Of a stretch of 64,000 nucleotides of DNA, positions 21,911 through 31,571 are shown piece by piece. The notes beneath the pieces are model-generated. The model made no database searches. It saw only the letters and a list, made by a program, of their open reading frames with translations, and was not told the origin of the DNA. The stretch's first letter is position 1; each line of letters opens with the position of its first letter. A program made the translations under genes and the position numbers. Source of the stretch: CAZFUY01 sp964522445 (GTDB lineage Bacteria; Pseudomonadota; Gammaproteobacteria; SZUA-229); assembly GCA_964522445.1 (NCBI GenBank), contig CAZFUY010000003.1:1-64000 (forward strand), read 5' to 3'.

Positions 21911-21978
21911 CAAATCAGGTTTAAAATTTATTGATCTTAAGGTCTGCAACAGGATGTAAGCAGATATTTATTTCAATA

Positions 21979-23043
21979 TTAAAGATGATAAGGTTTGCTT
22001 AGTTCATGCACTGTTTCAACCAGTGCGGCTACATGGTCAGGGTTTACATCAGGCGTTACGCCGTGACCTAAATTAAATACGTGGCCGCTGCCCTTTCCAT
22101 AAGCCTGCAGAATTTTTCCTGCTTCTTCTTTAATTGTTTCAGGTGAGGCGTAAAGTGTTGTTGGGTCCATATTGCCCTGTAATGCAACACGATCACCGAC
22201 CTGTTGTCTTGCCAGTGCAATATCTGTTGTCCAGTCCAGTCCCAGAGCGTCACAGCCTGAATTGGCTAAATCATTTAGCCACATGCCGCCGCCTTTGGTG
22301 AATAAAATAACAGGAACTTTCTGGCCGTCTTTTTCGCGAGTCAGTTTTGAAACAATTTCTGACATGTATTTTAATGAGAATTCTCTGTACATATTGGGAG
22401 ATAAACTGCCGCCCCAGGTATCAAAAATCATTACAGCCTGTGCGCCGGCTGCAATTTGTGCATTGAGATAAGCAACCACAGAGTCTGCAATTTTGCTTAG
22501 TAGCATATGAGCTATTTCAGGTTGATCAAAAAGCATGGCTTTTGATTTGCTAAATGTTTTGCTGCTGCCACCTTCAATCATATAAGTGGCTAGTGTCCAG
22601 GGGCTGCCAGAAAAACCAATTAAAGGTACGCGGCCATCTAATTCACGGCGTATAGTGCGTACAGCATCCATAACATATTTAAGTTCGTCTTCTGGATCGG
22701 GTACAGGCAGGTTTTTAATCTGTTGTTTTGTGCGAATGGGTGTTTTAAATTTTGGGCCTTCGCCTTCTTCAAAATACAGACCTAAACCCATGGCATCGGG
22801 AACAGTAAGGATATCTGAAAATAAAATAGCTGCGTCAAGATCAAAGCGTTCTAATGGCTGAAGCGTTACTTCACAGGCAAGATCGGGTGTTGAGCAAAGT
22901 GTCATGAAGTCACCGGCTTTTTCACGAATGGCGCGGTATTCTGGAAGATAACGTCCTGCCTGGCGCATAATCCAGATAGGCGTGCGATCAACAGGTTGCT
23001 TTAATAAAGCACGTAGAAAACGGTCGTTTTTTAATTCAGTCAT
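21979..23043 (-). CDS. hemE: Uroporphyrinogen decarboxylase
   Basis: HemE decarboxylates uroporphyrinogen III to coproporphyrinogen III in haem synthesis. The 354 residues carry the signature [16 protein letters not shown] near the N-terminus, the substrate-binding Asp region [16 protein letters not shown], and [13 protein letters not shown] near the C-terminus. Length is normal. It is transcribed on its own, with repeats downstream and a 90-base spacer from yqeY upstream. Confidence 0.98.
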   Translation of the reverse strand: MTELKNDRFLRALLKQPVDRTPIWIMRQAGRYLPEYRAIREKAGDFMTLCSTPDLACEVTLQPLERFDLDAAILFSDILTVPDAMGLGLYFEEGEGPKFKTPIRTKQQIKNLPVPDPEDELKYVMDAVRTIRRELDGRVPLIGFSGSPWTLATYMIEGGSSKTFSKSKAMLFDQPEIAHMLLSKIADSVVAYLNAQIAAGAQAVMIFDTWGGSLSPNMYREFSLKYMSEIVSKLTREKDGQKVPVILFTKGGGMWLNDLANSGCDALGLDWTTDIALARQQVGDRVALQGNMDPTTLYASPETIKEEAGKILQAYGKGSGHVFNLGHGVTPDVNPDHVAALVETVHELSKPYHL

Positions 23044-23133
23044 GTTGTTGCTTTTTTATGTGTGCGGATTTAATTGTGCGGTATGAATAGCAAGGTTAGA
23101 AGTAGAAAAGCTAACCCGGGTTTCTAAATTAGA

Positions 23134-23592
23134 TTATGCGGCGTTAAGGCGCGCTTTAATTTTACCGCTAACGCTACCCATATCGGCTCGGCCCTGCATT
23201 TTAGGCTTGAGCTGCCCCATCACTTTACCCATGTCTTTAATAGAGCTGGCACCTGTGCTGGAAATAGCGTCATTAATCATTGACTCGATTTCTTCGTCAC
23301 TGAGAGCAGAGGGCAGGTAGTCCTTTAATATTTCAATCTCGTATATTTCCTGCTCAAGCAGATCGTCACGCCCCGCGTCTTTATACTGGCTGGCAGACTC
23401 ACGACGCTGCTTTGTCATTTTATCAAGCACAGCAATAATACGATCATCATCCAGCTCAATTCGCTCGTCTACTTCAATTTGCTTTATGGCAGACAGAACG
23501 AGACGAATAACGCCCAGGCGTTTTTTATCGCCGCCTTTCATAGCAGCTTTCATTTCATCCGTGAGGCGTTGCTTGAGTGGAGCTGTACTCAT
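23134..23592 (-). CDS. yqeY: GatB/YqeY domain protein
   Basis: A 152-residue protein of the YqeY family, related to the tRNA-binding tail of the GatB amidotransferase subunit; its exact cellular role is not settled. Recognisable stretches are LKQRLTDEMKAAMKGGDKKR, EIEILKDYLPSALSDEEI and MGKVMGQLKPKMQGRADMG. It lies 12 bases after rpsU, the common rpsU-yqeY pairing, so it is probably co-transcribed with it. Confidence 0.93.
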   Translation of the reverse strand: MSTAPLKQRLTDEMKAAMKGGDKKRLGVIRLVLSAIKQIEVDERIELDDDRIIAVLDKMTKQRRESASQYKDAGRDDLLEQEIYEIEILKDYLPSALSDEEIESMINDAISSTGASSIKDMGKVMGQLKPKMQGRADMGSVSGKIKARLNAA

Positions 23593-23604
23593 GACGTCAA
23601 CAAA

Positions 23605-23832
23605 TTAACGGCGACGATGAGGATTACGAGTTAAACGTTCTCTCTCTTTAGAAAGCTTCTTCATATTGCGCTTAACAGCAGCAGCAGCTTTACGCTTGCG
23701 TTCAGTTGTGGGCTTTTCATAAGCTTCACGGCGGCGGATTTCAGTTAATACGCCTGCTTTTTCGCAAGAGCGCTTGAAGCGGCGAAGTGCGACATCAAAC
23801 GGTTCGTTATCTTTAACTTTTACTTGTGGCAT
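23605..23832 (-). CDS. rpsU: 30S ribosomal protein bS21
   Basis: bS21 is a small basic protein of the 30S subunit involved in initiation. The 75-residue product starts at the ATG at 23832 ([20 protein letters not shown]), the conserved start; a longer open frame upstream is not supported. The C-terminus is very basic (RNPHRRR). It opens the rpsU-yqeY pair and is divergent to tsaD, the usual setting. The dnaG gene that often follows rpsU is not here but at 102-1856. Confidence 0.97.
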   Translation of the reverse strand: MPQVKVKDNEPFDVALRRFKRSCEKAGVLTEIRRREAYEKPTTERKRKAAAAVKRNMKKLSKERERLTRNPHRRR

Positions 23833-24025
23833 TGATTTCTCACTAATGTTTGTAACTAGCCAGTTCTTAATCCAGATAGCAGAGTTAATCTGAATAGTTA
23901 CAGTGTTTTTCTGTTTACTATGTTCTACAATTCGACCCAAAACAGGATCGAGTGCTTTAGAGCCGCGGGATTATATCAGTTTTTTTTGAATTACCAAACA
24001 ATAGATTGGGGAATATTGGTTAATT

Positions 24026-25039
24026 ATGATTGTTTTAGGCATTGAATCTTCCTGTGATGAAACAGGTATTGCAATATATGACTCTGAAAAAGGCCTGCTG
24101 GCGCATGTTCTGCATTCCCAGATCAAGCTACATGCCGAGTATGGTGGCGTAGTGCCTGAGCTGGCATCTCGCGATCATGTTCGTTATCTGCTGCCACTTA
24201 TAGAACAGGTTCTGCAACAGGCAGGACTAACAAAACAGGAAATTGATGGTATAGCCTTCACATCAGGTCCAGGGCTGGTGGGTGCATTAATGGTGGGTGT
24301 GTCAGCCGGGCGTGCGCTGGCCATGGCGCTGGATGTGCCTGCCATTGGTGTACATCATATGGAAGGGCATCTTTTAGCGCCTATGCTGGAAGATTCTGTG
24401 CCAGAATTTCCCTTTATTGCACTACTGGTTTCTGGTGGGCATACCCTGTTAGCTGAAGTGCAGGGCGTTGGGCAATATAAAATTCTGGGTGAAAGTCTGG
24501 ATGATGCCGCTGGTGAGGCATTTGATAAAACGGCCAAGATGCTGGGATTAGGTTATCCCGGTGGCCCCATTCTCGCTAAATTAGCAGAACAGGGTGATGC
24601 CAGTGAATATAAATTTCCGCGACCCATGACAGATCGTCCAGGACTGGATTTTAGCTTTAGTGGCTTAAAAACCTTTACCCTGACAACCTGGCAAAAAGCC
24701 AGTCAGAATGAACAGACGAAGGCCAATATTGCACGTGCATTTGAAGATGCCGTTGTTGATACCTTAATGATTAAATGTCGCCGAGCTATTAAACAAACGG
24801 CTATAAAAACGCTGGTTATTGCTGGAGGGGTTGGTGCTAATTTGCGCTTAAGGGCATCGCTTCAGTCAATGATGGAAAAAGAACAGGGGCAGTTATTTTA
24901 TCCGCGAGTTGAGTTTTGTACCGACAATGGTGCAATGATTGCGTATGTAGGGTGCCTACGATTAATGGCTGGGCAGATAGAGCCTTTGGTAATTAATGCG
25001 AAGGCGAGATGGCCTATTGATGAGCTAAAGGCAATTTAG
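24026..25039 (+). CDS. tsaD: tRNA N6-adenosine threonylcarbamoyltransferase TsaD
   Basis: TsaD, with TsaB/E, transfers the threonylcarbamoyl group to A37 of ANN-decoding tRNAs. The 337 residues contain the metal-binding HHMEGHL motif (about residues 111-117), the ASKHA-type ATP-binding motifs [13 protein letters not shown] and LVSGGHT, and the FSFSGLKT segment. Length is typical. It overlaps the convergent plsY gene by 4 bases (25036-25039). Confidence 0.98.
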   Translation: MIVLGIESSCDETGIAIYDSEKGLLAHVLHSQIKLHAEYGGVVPELASRDHVRYLLPLIEQVLQQAGLTKQEIDGIAFTSGPGLVGALMVGVSAGRALAMALDVPAIGVHHMEGHLLAPMLEDSVPEFPFIALLVSGGHTLLAEVQGVGQYKILGESLDDAAGEAFDKTAKMLGLGYPGGPILAKLAEQGDASEYKFPRPMTDRPGLDFSFSGLKTFTLTTWQKASQNEQTKANIARAFEDAVVDTLMIKCRRAIKQTAIKTLVIAGGVGANLRLRASLQSMMEKEQGQLFYPRVEFCTDNGAMIAYVGCLRLMAGQIEPLVINAKARWPIDELKAI

Positions 25040-25653
25040 CTTTTTTTAGAACCAATTTTCCCTTCTTTACCCGCCAGTAAATTTGCAATATTACTCCGGT
25101 GTCGCCAGTAAAGAAGGGCAGACATGATGACCGCGCTAATAGTGATAATATTTGAGCCAGTTATTAGCCAAATTAGCAAAGGCGCAAATAAAGCAGCAAC
25201 CAGAGCGGCAAGGGATGAATATTTAAAGATAAAGGCCATAGCCAGCCAGATGCTAATTGTGCCAAGTCCTACCATCCATTGAATGCCAATCAGTATGCCT
25301 AATAATGTAGCTACACCCTTGCCGCCAGAAAAGCCATAATAAACAGGATATAAGTGGCCTAAAAATGCAGCCAGCCCTGCTCCGGCTATAGCTTCATCGG
25401 GTGCATTAATAGAGGTAGCAATAAATACCGGGATCAGGCCTTTTAGCATGTCGCCAATAAGGGTAATTGCGGCTGCTTTTTTACCCCCTGAGCGCAGAAC
25501 ATTGGTTGCACCGGGATTATTTGATCCAACGGTTCGAGGGTCTGGCAGGCCCATAATTTTGCAGGTAACAATTGAAGTGGATACAGAACCCAGCAAATAG
25601 CCAAACAGGGCAAAAGCAAGTATCAGTATAATGGGTTGTTGTAGCGCATCCAC
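25036..25653 (-). CDS. plsY: Acyl-phosphate glycerol-3-phosphate acyltransferase PlsY
   Basis: PlsY is the integral membrane enzyme that acylates glycerol-3-phosphate with acyl-phosphate, the first step of phospholipid synthesis. The 205-residue product has about five membrane segments and the conserved motifs [18 protein letters not shown] and [12 protein letters not shown]. The convergent tail-to-tail overlap with tsaD is 4 bases. tsaD/plsY adjacency is common. Confidence 0.96.
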   Translation of the reverse strand: MDALQQPIILILAFALFGYLLGSVSTSIVTCKIMGLPDPRTVGSNNPGATNVLRSGGKKAAAITLIGDMLKGLIPVFIATSINAPDEAIAGAGLAAFLGHLYPVYYGFSGGKGVATLLGILIGIQWMVGLGTISIWLAMAFIFKYSSLAALVAALFAPLLIWLITGSNIITISAVIMSALLYWRHRSNIANLLAGKEGKIGSKKS

Positions 25654-25725
25654 AGAGAGTATCTTCTTTGGCTCTTAAAAAATGCGAACGTTACCACTGT
25701 GAAGGGGTTCTGGTAAAGGTAATGT

Positions 25726-26478
25726 ATGAAATCTAAAAAAATAAAATGTGTTTTTGTTCACGGCTGGGGAATGAATAAGGCCATTTGGCGGCCTGTATTA
25801 GAAATGCTACCTGACTGGATAGAACCCGCTGCTATTGATCTGCCGGGGCATGGTTCGCAGGCAGATAAAAGCTTTGAAACACTGGATGATTTAGTTCAGG
25901 CTTTAGATCAGTCAGTAAAAGAACCCGCTATATGGATTGCCTGGTCACTGGGTGGTCTGGCAGCTATACAGCTGGCTTTGCAAAAGCCCAAAAAAGTTCA
26001 GGCGATGATATTAGTGTCCAGCTCACCCTGTTTTGTACAAAAGCAGGACTGGTCATCGGGCATGAAAGCCGATGTGTTTGATGATTTTGCAAAAGAACTT
26101 GAAAATGATTTTTCAGGTACAATCCGTCGTTTTTTATCTTTGCAGGTGCGGGGATCAACAGGTGGGCGAGAAATATTGCGCAGCTTACGCAAAGAAGTAT
26201 TAGCCCAACCTGCTGCAAATATTGAATCTTTAAGATCAGGTTTGAATTTACTGAAAACGGTAGATTTACGTCACCAGCTTTTGCAATTAGAAATGCCCGT
26301 CAGCTGGTTGTTAGGTGAATGTGATGGTTTAGTTAAAGCTTCATTAGCAACTGAACTTGAAAGCTTAATGCCAGATGCAGAAGTTAATATTTTTAATCAG
26401 GCGGCACACGCTCCGTTTTTATCTCACTTGCCTGAGTTTAATAAACAGTTAACCGAGTTTGTAAAAAAACTCATATAA
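25726..26478 (+). CDS. bioH: Pimeloyl-[ACP] methyl ester esterase BioH
   Basis: BioH removes the methyl group from pimeloyl-ACP methyl ester to end the BioC-BioH route to the biotin precursor. It is an alpha/beta hydrolase of 250 residues: VFVHGWGMNKAIW (oxyanion region), nucleophile elbow AWSLGG (Ser about residue 75), Asp in GECDGLV and the His in AAHAPFLSH. It is followed after 19 bases by bioC, which supports the assignment strongly. Confidence 0.93.
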   Translation: MKSKKIKCVFVHGWGMNKAIWRPVLEMLPDWIEPAAIDLPGHGSQADKSFETLDDLVQALDQSVKEPAIWIAWSLGGLAAIQLALQKPKKVQAMILVSSSPCFVQKQDWSSGMKADVFDDFAKELENDFSGTIRRFLSLQVRGSTGGREILRSLRKEVLAQPAANIESLRSGLNLLKTVDLRHQLLQLEMPVSWLLGECDGLVKASLATELESLMPDAEVNIFNQAAHAPFLSHLPEFNKQLTEFVKKLI

Positions 26479-26497
26479 TTTTGTTGAATAGTTTCAT

Positions 26498-27355
26498 ATG
26501 ACCTTACCTGTTAGTTCCAGAAAAAATTGTATTCAAAAACATTTTGATGCTAAAGCAGATTGTTATGAGTCGTCTGCGGTATTGCAGAAAGAAGTGTGTG
26601 ATCGAATGCTCGAACGATTAAATTTAGTTACCTTAAAACCACTAAAAATATTAGATGCAGGTGCGGGCACAGGTTGGGGTGTGCAGGGTTTAATGGAAAA
26701 ATATTCATCAGCAAATGTCATTGCGCTGGATTTGTCTTTATCTATGCTAAAGCAGAGTAAAGCAAAAGGTGGCTGGTTTCATAAACCGAGTTTACTTTGT
26801 GCGGATGCAGAGTTTTTGCCAATAGCAGATAATTCTGTTGACCTAATTTTTTCCAGCTTAATGTTGCAATGGTGTGATGCAAAAAAAGTATTTGCAGAAT
26901 TTAAACGCATATTAAAACCGGGCGGCCTGTTAATGTTTTCAAGTTTTGGCCCTGATACATTAAAAGAATTACGTTATAGCTGGGCACAGGTTGACAACAA
27001 TCTTCATGTAAATGATTTTGTCGATATGCATGATTTAGGTGATGAGCTTTTACTGTCTGGTTTTGCTGAGCCAGTACTGGATATGGATATGATTACTCTC
27101 ACCTACTCGCATGCAAAAGAAGTGATGATAGATTTAAAAAATATTGGTGCAAATACACTGATAAATAATAAATCCAGGGGGTTAATAACGCCGAGAAAGT
27201 TTCAGCGAGTAATTGATGCTTATGAAGCTTTTAGAGTAAACGACATTCTGCCGGCCAGTTTTGAAATTGTTTATGGGCATGCGTGGAAGGCAGAAGAAAG
27301 TAATAAAAAAGAAGTTATTGGTGAAGCGTTTTCAATACCAATAAAAACTATTTGA
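26498..27355 (+). CDS. bioC: Malonyl-[ACP] O-methyltransferase BioC
   Basis: BioC methylates malonyl-ACP so that it can enter fatty acid synthesis as a primer for pimelate. The 285 residues form a class I SAM methyltransferase with motif I LDAGAGTGWG, then IALDLSLSMLKQ and LKPGGLLMFSSFGPDTLKELR, the last typical of BioC. It is the second gene of a bioH-bioC pair; bioB, bioF, bioA and bioD are not in the window. Confidence 0.93.
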   Translation: MTLPVSSRKNCIQKHFDAKADCYESSAVLQKEVCDRMLERLNLVTLKPLKILDAGAGTGWGVQGLMEKYSSANVIALDLSLSMLKQSKAKGGWFHKPSLLCADAEFLPIADNSVDLIFSSLMLQWCDAKKVFAEFKRILKPGGLLMFSSFGPDTLKELRYSWAQVDNNLHVNDFVDMHDLGDELLLSGFAEPVLDMDMITLTYSHAKEVMIDLKNIGANTLINNKSRGLITPRKFQRVIDAYEAFRVNDILPASFEIVYGHAWKAEESNKKEVIGEAFSIPIKTI

Positions 27356-27479
27356 CTGTGCTCGTCAGGGTGGTCAGTGTCGTTTTGTTTATTGTCCCAA
27401 AATGCTAGTAAAAACTATGCGCTTTAGTGTAAGGCCTTAGCGTTATTTTTTAAGATTAAGATAAAAATTTAAAAACATC

Positions 27480-27511
27480 GTCATTCCAGCATGCTTCTAG
27501 CTGGAATCCAG
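27480..27511. repeat. REP-type palindrome (GTCATTCC family), copy 1
   Basis: ATTCCAGC (27483-27490) pairs with GCTGGAAT (27500-27507) around a 9-base loop, within a GTCATTCC..ATCCAG frame. The same family occurs in reverse orientation at 60243-60268. It sits in the bioC-rpoH spacer just before the large palindrome. Confidence 0.75.
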
Positions 27512-27524
27512 TGTTTAGAGTTTG

Positions 27525-27740
27525 GTTTTTTTTGGCTTTGTGGTTTCGCCTTTATGGCGAGTTCATTTCTTTTGCTCGCACAAAAGAAACCGAACCAAAG
27601 AAAATGCGCCCCAGGTCACAAGCCCTCATTGCTTTTTATGAGGGCTTGTGACCTGGGGCGGCATTTCTTTGCTTACTTTCTTGTTGCTGTAGACAAGAAA
27701 GTGAGTCGCCATACAGGCGAAATCACAAAGCAAAAAAAAC
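27525..27740. repeat. 216-bp cloverleaf-like palindromic element
   Basis: Outer arms 27525-27550 and 27716-27740 are near-perfect reverse complements. In the centre 27607-27629 pairs with 27638-27660 without mismatch (23 bp, 8-base loop). Between them lie side hairpins: TTTCTTTTG/CAAAAGAAA at 27566-27589, ACTTTCTTGT/ACAAGAAAGT at 27675-27702, and two small CGCC/GGCG hairpins near 27547-27558 and 27707-27719. The whole element could fold as a multi-arm cruciform. It lies between the convergent genes bioC and rpoH. The 84-codon open frame inside it is not a credible gene. The rest of the 503-base spacer (27356-27479, 27741-27800) shows nothing I recognise. Confidence 0.85.
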
Positions 27741-27807
27741 AATAATCTATCAAGTTACATTAAATCAAATTTAAACAACAACCCCATCCCAGATAAATTA
27801 CAGGCAT

Positions 27808-27837
27808 AAAAAAAGCGGCTAATGAAATGAGCCGCTT
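27808..27837 (-). terminator. Rho-independent terminator of rpoH
   Basis: Read on the minus strand, AAGCGGCT pairs with AGCCGCTT around a 9-base loop, followed directly by a run of seven T. It begins 21 bases past the rpoH stop codon. Confidence 0.9.
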
Positions 27838-27858
27838 CTTAAAAGTGTTTAAAAAAAA

Positions 27859-28719
27859 TTAAGCTTCAAATGATGCTTTCATCTTTTTCATCGCATTCTT
27901 TTCAAGTTGTCGAATGCGCTCTGCTGAGACCTGATATTTATCTGCTAACTGGTGCAGCGTTGCCTTGTTTTCATCATCCAGCCAGCGAGACATTAGAATA
28001 TCACGACTACGTTCATCAAGTGAGTTAAGTGATTCACTTAAAGCTTGCAGTTGCTGGCCTTTCCAGTCGTCCTGTTCCAGTTGTTTTGCTGGATCATTTA
28101 ATGGGCTGGCTACATAGGTTGCAGGCGAGATATGCTTTTCATCGTCATCATCTGTGGCAGCATCGAAAGCAACATCATAGTTGCTTAAGCGGGCTTCCAT
28201 TTGTACTACGGTTTCTGGTTTGACACCCAGATCTTTTGCTACGCCTTCAATTTCTTCCTGACTAAACCAGCCCAGACGTTTTTTGGAGCTGCGCAGATTA
28301 AAGAATAATTTTCGTTGAGCTTTGGTTGTGGCAATTTTAACAATGCGCCAGTTTTTCAATACAAATTCATGAATCTCAGCACGAATCCAGTGAACGGCAA
28401 AAGAGACCAGGCGAACCTGATGATCTGTTTTAAAGCGTTTTACGGCTTTCATTAAGCCGACATTGCCTTCCTGAATCAGGTCTGCAAGTGGAAGTCCGTA
28501 GCCCTGGTAGCCACGGGCAATGCGAATAACAAAACGCAAATGAGGCATGATCAATTTTTGTGCTGCATCAAGGTCGCCGTTTTCCTGCAAACGTGTACCT
28601 AAATCATATTCCTCTTCTGCGCTAAGCATAGGAATTGCGTGGGCGCGCTGGATGTATTGATCCAGACTGCCACTGGCAATGGGTAGATGACTGGTTGCGA
28701 GAATTAGTTCGTTTGACAT
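27859..28719 (-). CDS. rpoH: RNA polymerase sigma-32 factor RpoH
   Basis: RpoH directs RNA polymerase to heat-shock promoters. The 286-residue product contains region 2 ([36 protein letters not shown]), the RpoH box (QRKLFFNLR) and region 4 ([19 protein letters not shown]). I place the start at the ATG at 28719 ([14 protein letters not shown]) because it has a GGAGCT site; an in-frame ATG 20 codons upstream would put the CIRCE operator inside the gene. It is the last gene of the ftsY-ftsE-ftsX-rpoH cluster but has its own regulatory region, and a terminator follows. Confidence 0.97.
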   Translation of the reverse strand: MSNELILATSHLPIASGSLDQYIQRAHAIPMLSAEEEYDLGTRLQENGDLDAAQKLIMPHLRFVIRIARGYQGYGLPLADLIQEGNVGLMKAVKRFKTDHQVRLVSFAVHWIRAEIHEFVLKNWRIVKIATTKAQRKLFFNLRSSKKRLGWFSQEEIEGVAKDLGVKPETVVQMEARLSNYDVAFDAATDDDDEKHISPATYVASPLNDPAKQLEQDDWKGQQLQALSESLNSLDERSRDILMSRWLDDENKATLHQLADKYQVSAERIRQLEKNAMKKMKASFEA

Positions 28720-28748
28720 ATTAGCTCCACAATATTTGTGTAAATATA

Positions 28749-28775
28749 TTAGCACTCTTAAAGTTAGAGTGCTAA
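28749..28775. promoter_or_regulatory. CIRCE element (HrcA operator) upstream of rpoH
   Basis: TTAGCACTC (28749-28757), nine bases, then GAGTGCTAA (28767-28775): an exact match to the CIRCE consensus bound by the heat-shock repressor HrcA. It lies 30 bases before the rpoH start. A possible promoter read leftward has -35 TTGAAC (28787-28792) and a weak -10 TCTAAC (28763-28768), 18 bases apart, so the operator would cover the -10 box and start point. The promoter is inference; the operator match is direct. Confidence 0.93.
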
Positions 28776-28831
28776 TCAATATATTAGTTCAAGCTTATTT
28801 AAATAAAAAGGGGTGTGGGCTTTTTTATGTA

Positions 28832-29686
28832 TTAAAGGTTTGCAGCAAGGATATCTGTTTGATTTAACAGTAAATATTGCTGGCGAAGTCTTAGTAAGGT
28901 ATCGATGCGTGCGATGAGCAATGGCTCTCTAACGGGTTTTTCAATAATATCGTTTGCCCCTGCTGAAAAGATACGGTTGAGATTTTTAGGATCGGCATCA
29001 TGGTTGCTGGATGTGGTAACCAGAATGGGTAATTGCTCGTAATCCAGCCCCAGACCATGGCGAATTTCACGAATTAAATCACGGCCAGACATGTGACCTT
29101 CCAGTTCTATATCTGTTAATAGCAGGTCGAATGGTTGTATATGGTTACCAGAAAAGGAGTGTTGAATATGTTGTAAAGCATGTTCTGCATCAGTAGCAAA
29201 AAGGTAATTATGGTCATTCTTGGTTAGAAAGTTTTTTACCACCTGTGCCACAGTGGGGCTGTCTTCTACATAAAGAATATTACCAGTTAAAGCAGGTTTG
29301 GGTATTTCTGTGCTTAAGAATGACTGGATGTAAGATACCAGTTTTTGTTGCCCTAGTTTTTTATTGAAGTAGCCATTTACATATTGGCAGATCAGCTTTT
29401 CCTCTAATATGCCAAGTGTTTCGCCAGAAACAATGATAAGGGGTGTGCGGCGCACATTAAGATCGATTCTGATTTTTCTTACCAGATCATGGCAGTCAAT
29501 GCCCGGTAAGTTGCGTGACATGGTAATCAGCGCGTATTTGTTGTCTTTTAAAAGGCTCAGGGCTTCATTAGCAGAATTTGCAATATCCACTACAACATCA
29601 CTGATATTTTTTTTAATCAGCTTGGTAATAATGGCTAATGCGGTGCTAGAGTGATCTATTAATAAAACACGTTGAGTTTGAGACAT
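28832..29686 (-). CDS. Response regulator with two receiver domains, first one degenerate
   Basis: The 284 residues consist of two CheY-like receiver domains and no output domain. Receiver 1 (about residues 5-124) keeps Asp11 and a Lys near 109, but the phosphoacceptor position is Ser57 (LITMSRNLPG), so it should not be phosphorylated normally. Receiver 2 (about 136-275) has E141/D142, the acceptor Asp192 (LLLTDIELEG) and the EKPV lysine, so it looks active. It lies between ftsX and rpoH, where many relatives have no gene. Co-transcription with rpoH is possible, since only 112 bases and no terminator separate them. Partner kinase unknown. Confidence 0.88.
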   Translation of the reverse strand: MSQTQRVLLIDHSSTALAIITKLIKKNISDVVVDIANSANEALSLLKDNKYALITMSRNLPGIDCHDLVRKIRIDLNVRRTPLIIVSGETLGILEEKLICQYVNGYFNKKLGQQKLVSYIQSFLSTEIPKPALTGNILYVEDSPTVAQVVKNFLTKNDHNYLFATDAEHALQHIQHSFSGNHIQPFDLLLTDIELEGHMSGRDLIREIRHGLGLDYEQLPILVTTSSNHDADPKNLNRIFSAGANDIIEKPVREPLLIARIDTLLRLRQQYLLLNQTDILAANL

Positions 29687-29856
29687 ATCGTTTTCAAATA
29701 TTTAATAAGTTTTAATAATTTATGTTGTTGCTGGTTTCTTTTTGCGGCTAAATTATTAAAATTAAACTTGCCATAATTTAGCTTGATACTAAAGTCAGGC
29801 TGTCCTGAAAACATAGCATTTTATCTAATTACAGTGATTCAGGGTGTGATGCAGAG

Positions 29857-30816
29857 CTAAGAGGGCTCTATTTCATGTAAATGTCGGCTGACGGCAATCC
29901 ATGATCCCAATACCCCCAGTAATGTGCTGAACAGGATAAGTGATAGAGCTTCATTAAATTGCAGGCCGCTTAGCTGGAAGTCGCTGTGATAAAGCATAGC
30001 AAGCTTTGCGACTGACCCCTCTAGCAGGCTAATAGACAGGCTGGTTAGTATCCATGCCATTATACCGCCACTCAATCCATACCAGATGCCAGTATAGAGA
30101 AAAGGTCTGCGAATAAAGGCGTTGGTTGCGCCAATCAGTTTTATCACCACTATTTCATCACGCCTATTTTGAATATCCAGGCGAATGGTGTTGCCAATAA
30201 CCAGTAATACAGCGATACCCAGCAGCAGTGATATGACCCAGATAGCTTTATGAGCGATTTCCAGCATGGCATACAAACGTTTTACCCATTGTAGATCCAG
30301 CTGTGCAATATCAACCTGTTTTAGTTTGCGAAGCTGCTTTATCAGATGATTAATTTTGTCAGGCCTTTGTTTATCAACCACAGGTTGTACGGTTAAAACA
30401 TGAGGCAGGGGATTTTTGCCCAGGGCATCAATGGCATCGCTAAAACCAGAGGCTTTCTGGAATTCGACCAGCGCCTTGTCTTTATGAATAAACTGCACTT
30501 TTTCAATATTGCTATACAGGCTTATTTTATTGGCCAGTGATAGAGCCTGTTTTTCAGACACATTCATTTTGAGAAATAATGAAATTTGAGCACTGTCGTC
30601 CCAGCCGACACTAACGTTGCTCAAATTATTAAGGCTGGCATACATGCCCGCGGGCAAGGCTAAAGCAATGGCAATAACAGCGATGGTCATAAAAGAAGAT
30701 AAAGGGTTGCGGGACAATACACCCAGACTGGCAATTAATGTGCGGACATGGTGTATAAAATAAGCTTTGACCGGGGCATTGCGGGCTTTTTTATTTGAGA
30801 CTTCAGATTTCGACAT
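29857..30816 (-). CDS. ftsX: Cell division protein FtsX
   Basis: FtsX is the membrane subunit of the FtsEX complex, which activates septal peptidoglycan hydrolases. The 319-residue product has an N-terminal cytoplasmic tail, four membrane segments (about residues 43-63, 190-210, 240-262, 288-310) and a periplasmic loop after the first. Conserved signatures are NPLSSFMTIAVIAIALALP and RRDEIVVIKLIGATNAFIRRPF. Its start overlaps the ftsE end by 14 bases. Confidence 0.96.
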   Translation of the reverse strand: MSKSEVSNKKARNAPVKAYFIHHVRTLIASLGVLSRNPLSSFMTIAVIAIALALPAGMYASLNNLSNVSVGWDDSAQISLFLKMNVSEKQALSLANKISLYSNIEKVQFIHKDKALVEFQKASGFSDAIDALGKNPLPHVLTVQPVVDKQRPDKINHLIKQLRKLKQVDIAQLDLQWVKRLYAMLEIAHKAIWVISLLLGIAVLLVIGNTIRLDIQNRRDEIVVIKLIGATNAFIRRPFLYTGIWYGLSGGIMAWILTSLSISLLEGSVAKLAMLYHSDFQLSGLQFNEALSLILFSTLLGVLGSWIAVSRHLHEIEPS

Positions 30817-31489
30817 CAGCCGCCTCTCTTAAATCATCATGTACCAGCATGCCATTGTTCAGGCTGATTACGGGTTTGCCTGTCTGTTTGATTAAATCAA
30901 GATCATGGCTTGCAATCAGTACGGTAACGCCTACCTGATTAAAGCGTTCAAATAGCTGCATGATTTCTTTGGATAATTCGGGGTCCAGGTTGCCTGTTGG
31001 CTCATCTGCCAATAGTAAAGAGGGTTTATGGACAATGGCGCGAGCGATGCCAACACGCTGTTGTTCACCGCCAGATAATGTAATGGGTGCTGCTTTCTCT
31101 TTATTTAACAAGCCCACCTGATCAAGAGCTGCGCGTACGCGTTTGCCTGTTTCTTTATGCTGGTAACCCGCAATAATTAAAGGCATGGCAACATTGTCAA
31201 AAACAGTTCGATCATATAACAGGTGATGGTTCTGAAAAATAATACCGATGTTGCGGCGAATATAAGGGATTTTGCTATTACGAACCTGACTAAGATTTAT
31301 ACCATCCAGAAAAATATTACCGCGGCTAGGGCGTTCAATTAAAGCGATAAGTTTTAATAAAGTGCTTTTACCCGCGCCCGAGTGGCCGGTGAGATAGGCC
31401 ATGACACCGCGAGGTAAATGACAGCTGAGATTAGACAGTGCCTCATGTCCACCGGGGTAGCGTTTGTTTACATTATCAAAACGAATCAT
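30803..31489 (-). CDS. ftsE: Cell division ATP-binding protein FtsE
   Basis: FtsE is the ABC ATPase partner of FtsX. The 228 residues contain Walker [14 protein letters not shown], the signature [14 protein letters not shown] and Walker [14 protein letters not shown]. The start [13 protein letters not shown] is typical. It sits between ftsY and ftsX; a 278-base spacer full of palindromes separates it from ftsY. Confidence 0.97.
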   Translation of the reverse strand: MIRFDNVNKRYPGGHEALSNLSCHLPRGVMAYLTGHSGAGKSTLLKLIALIERPSRGNIFLDGINLSQVRNSKIPYIRRNIGIIFQNHHLLYDRTVFDNVAMPLIIAGYQHKETGKRVRAALDQVGLLNKEKAAPITLSGGEQQRVGIARAIVHKPSLLLADEPTGNLDPELSKEIMQLFERFNQVGVTVLIASHDLDLIKQTGKPVISLNNGMLVHDDLREAADVEI

Positions 31490-31571
31490 GGGGAGGTATT
31501 GTGCCGTATCGGCTGATTATGGCAAGTGATAAAATAAAAATGTTTAATTAAAGAAATAACTTAAAAGCTTT

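Noticed and set aside
21753..21959. 68-codon open frame downstream of the PBP1a gene
   Set aside because: It is made of repeat and hairpin sequence and has no credible start or family pattern.
27491..27745. 84-codon open frame on plus
   Set aside because: It lies almost wholly inside the 216-bp palindrome; the frame is a by-product of the repeat and shows no protein-like pattern or ribosome-binding site.
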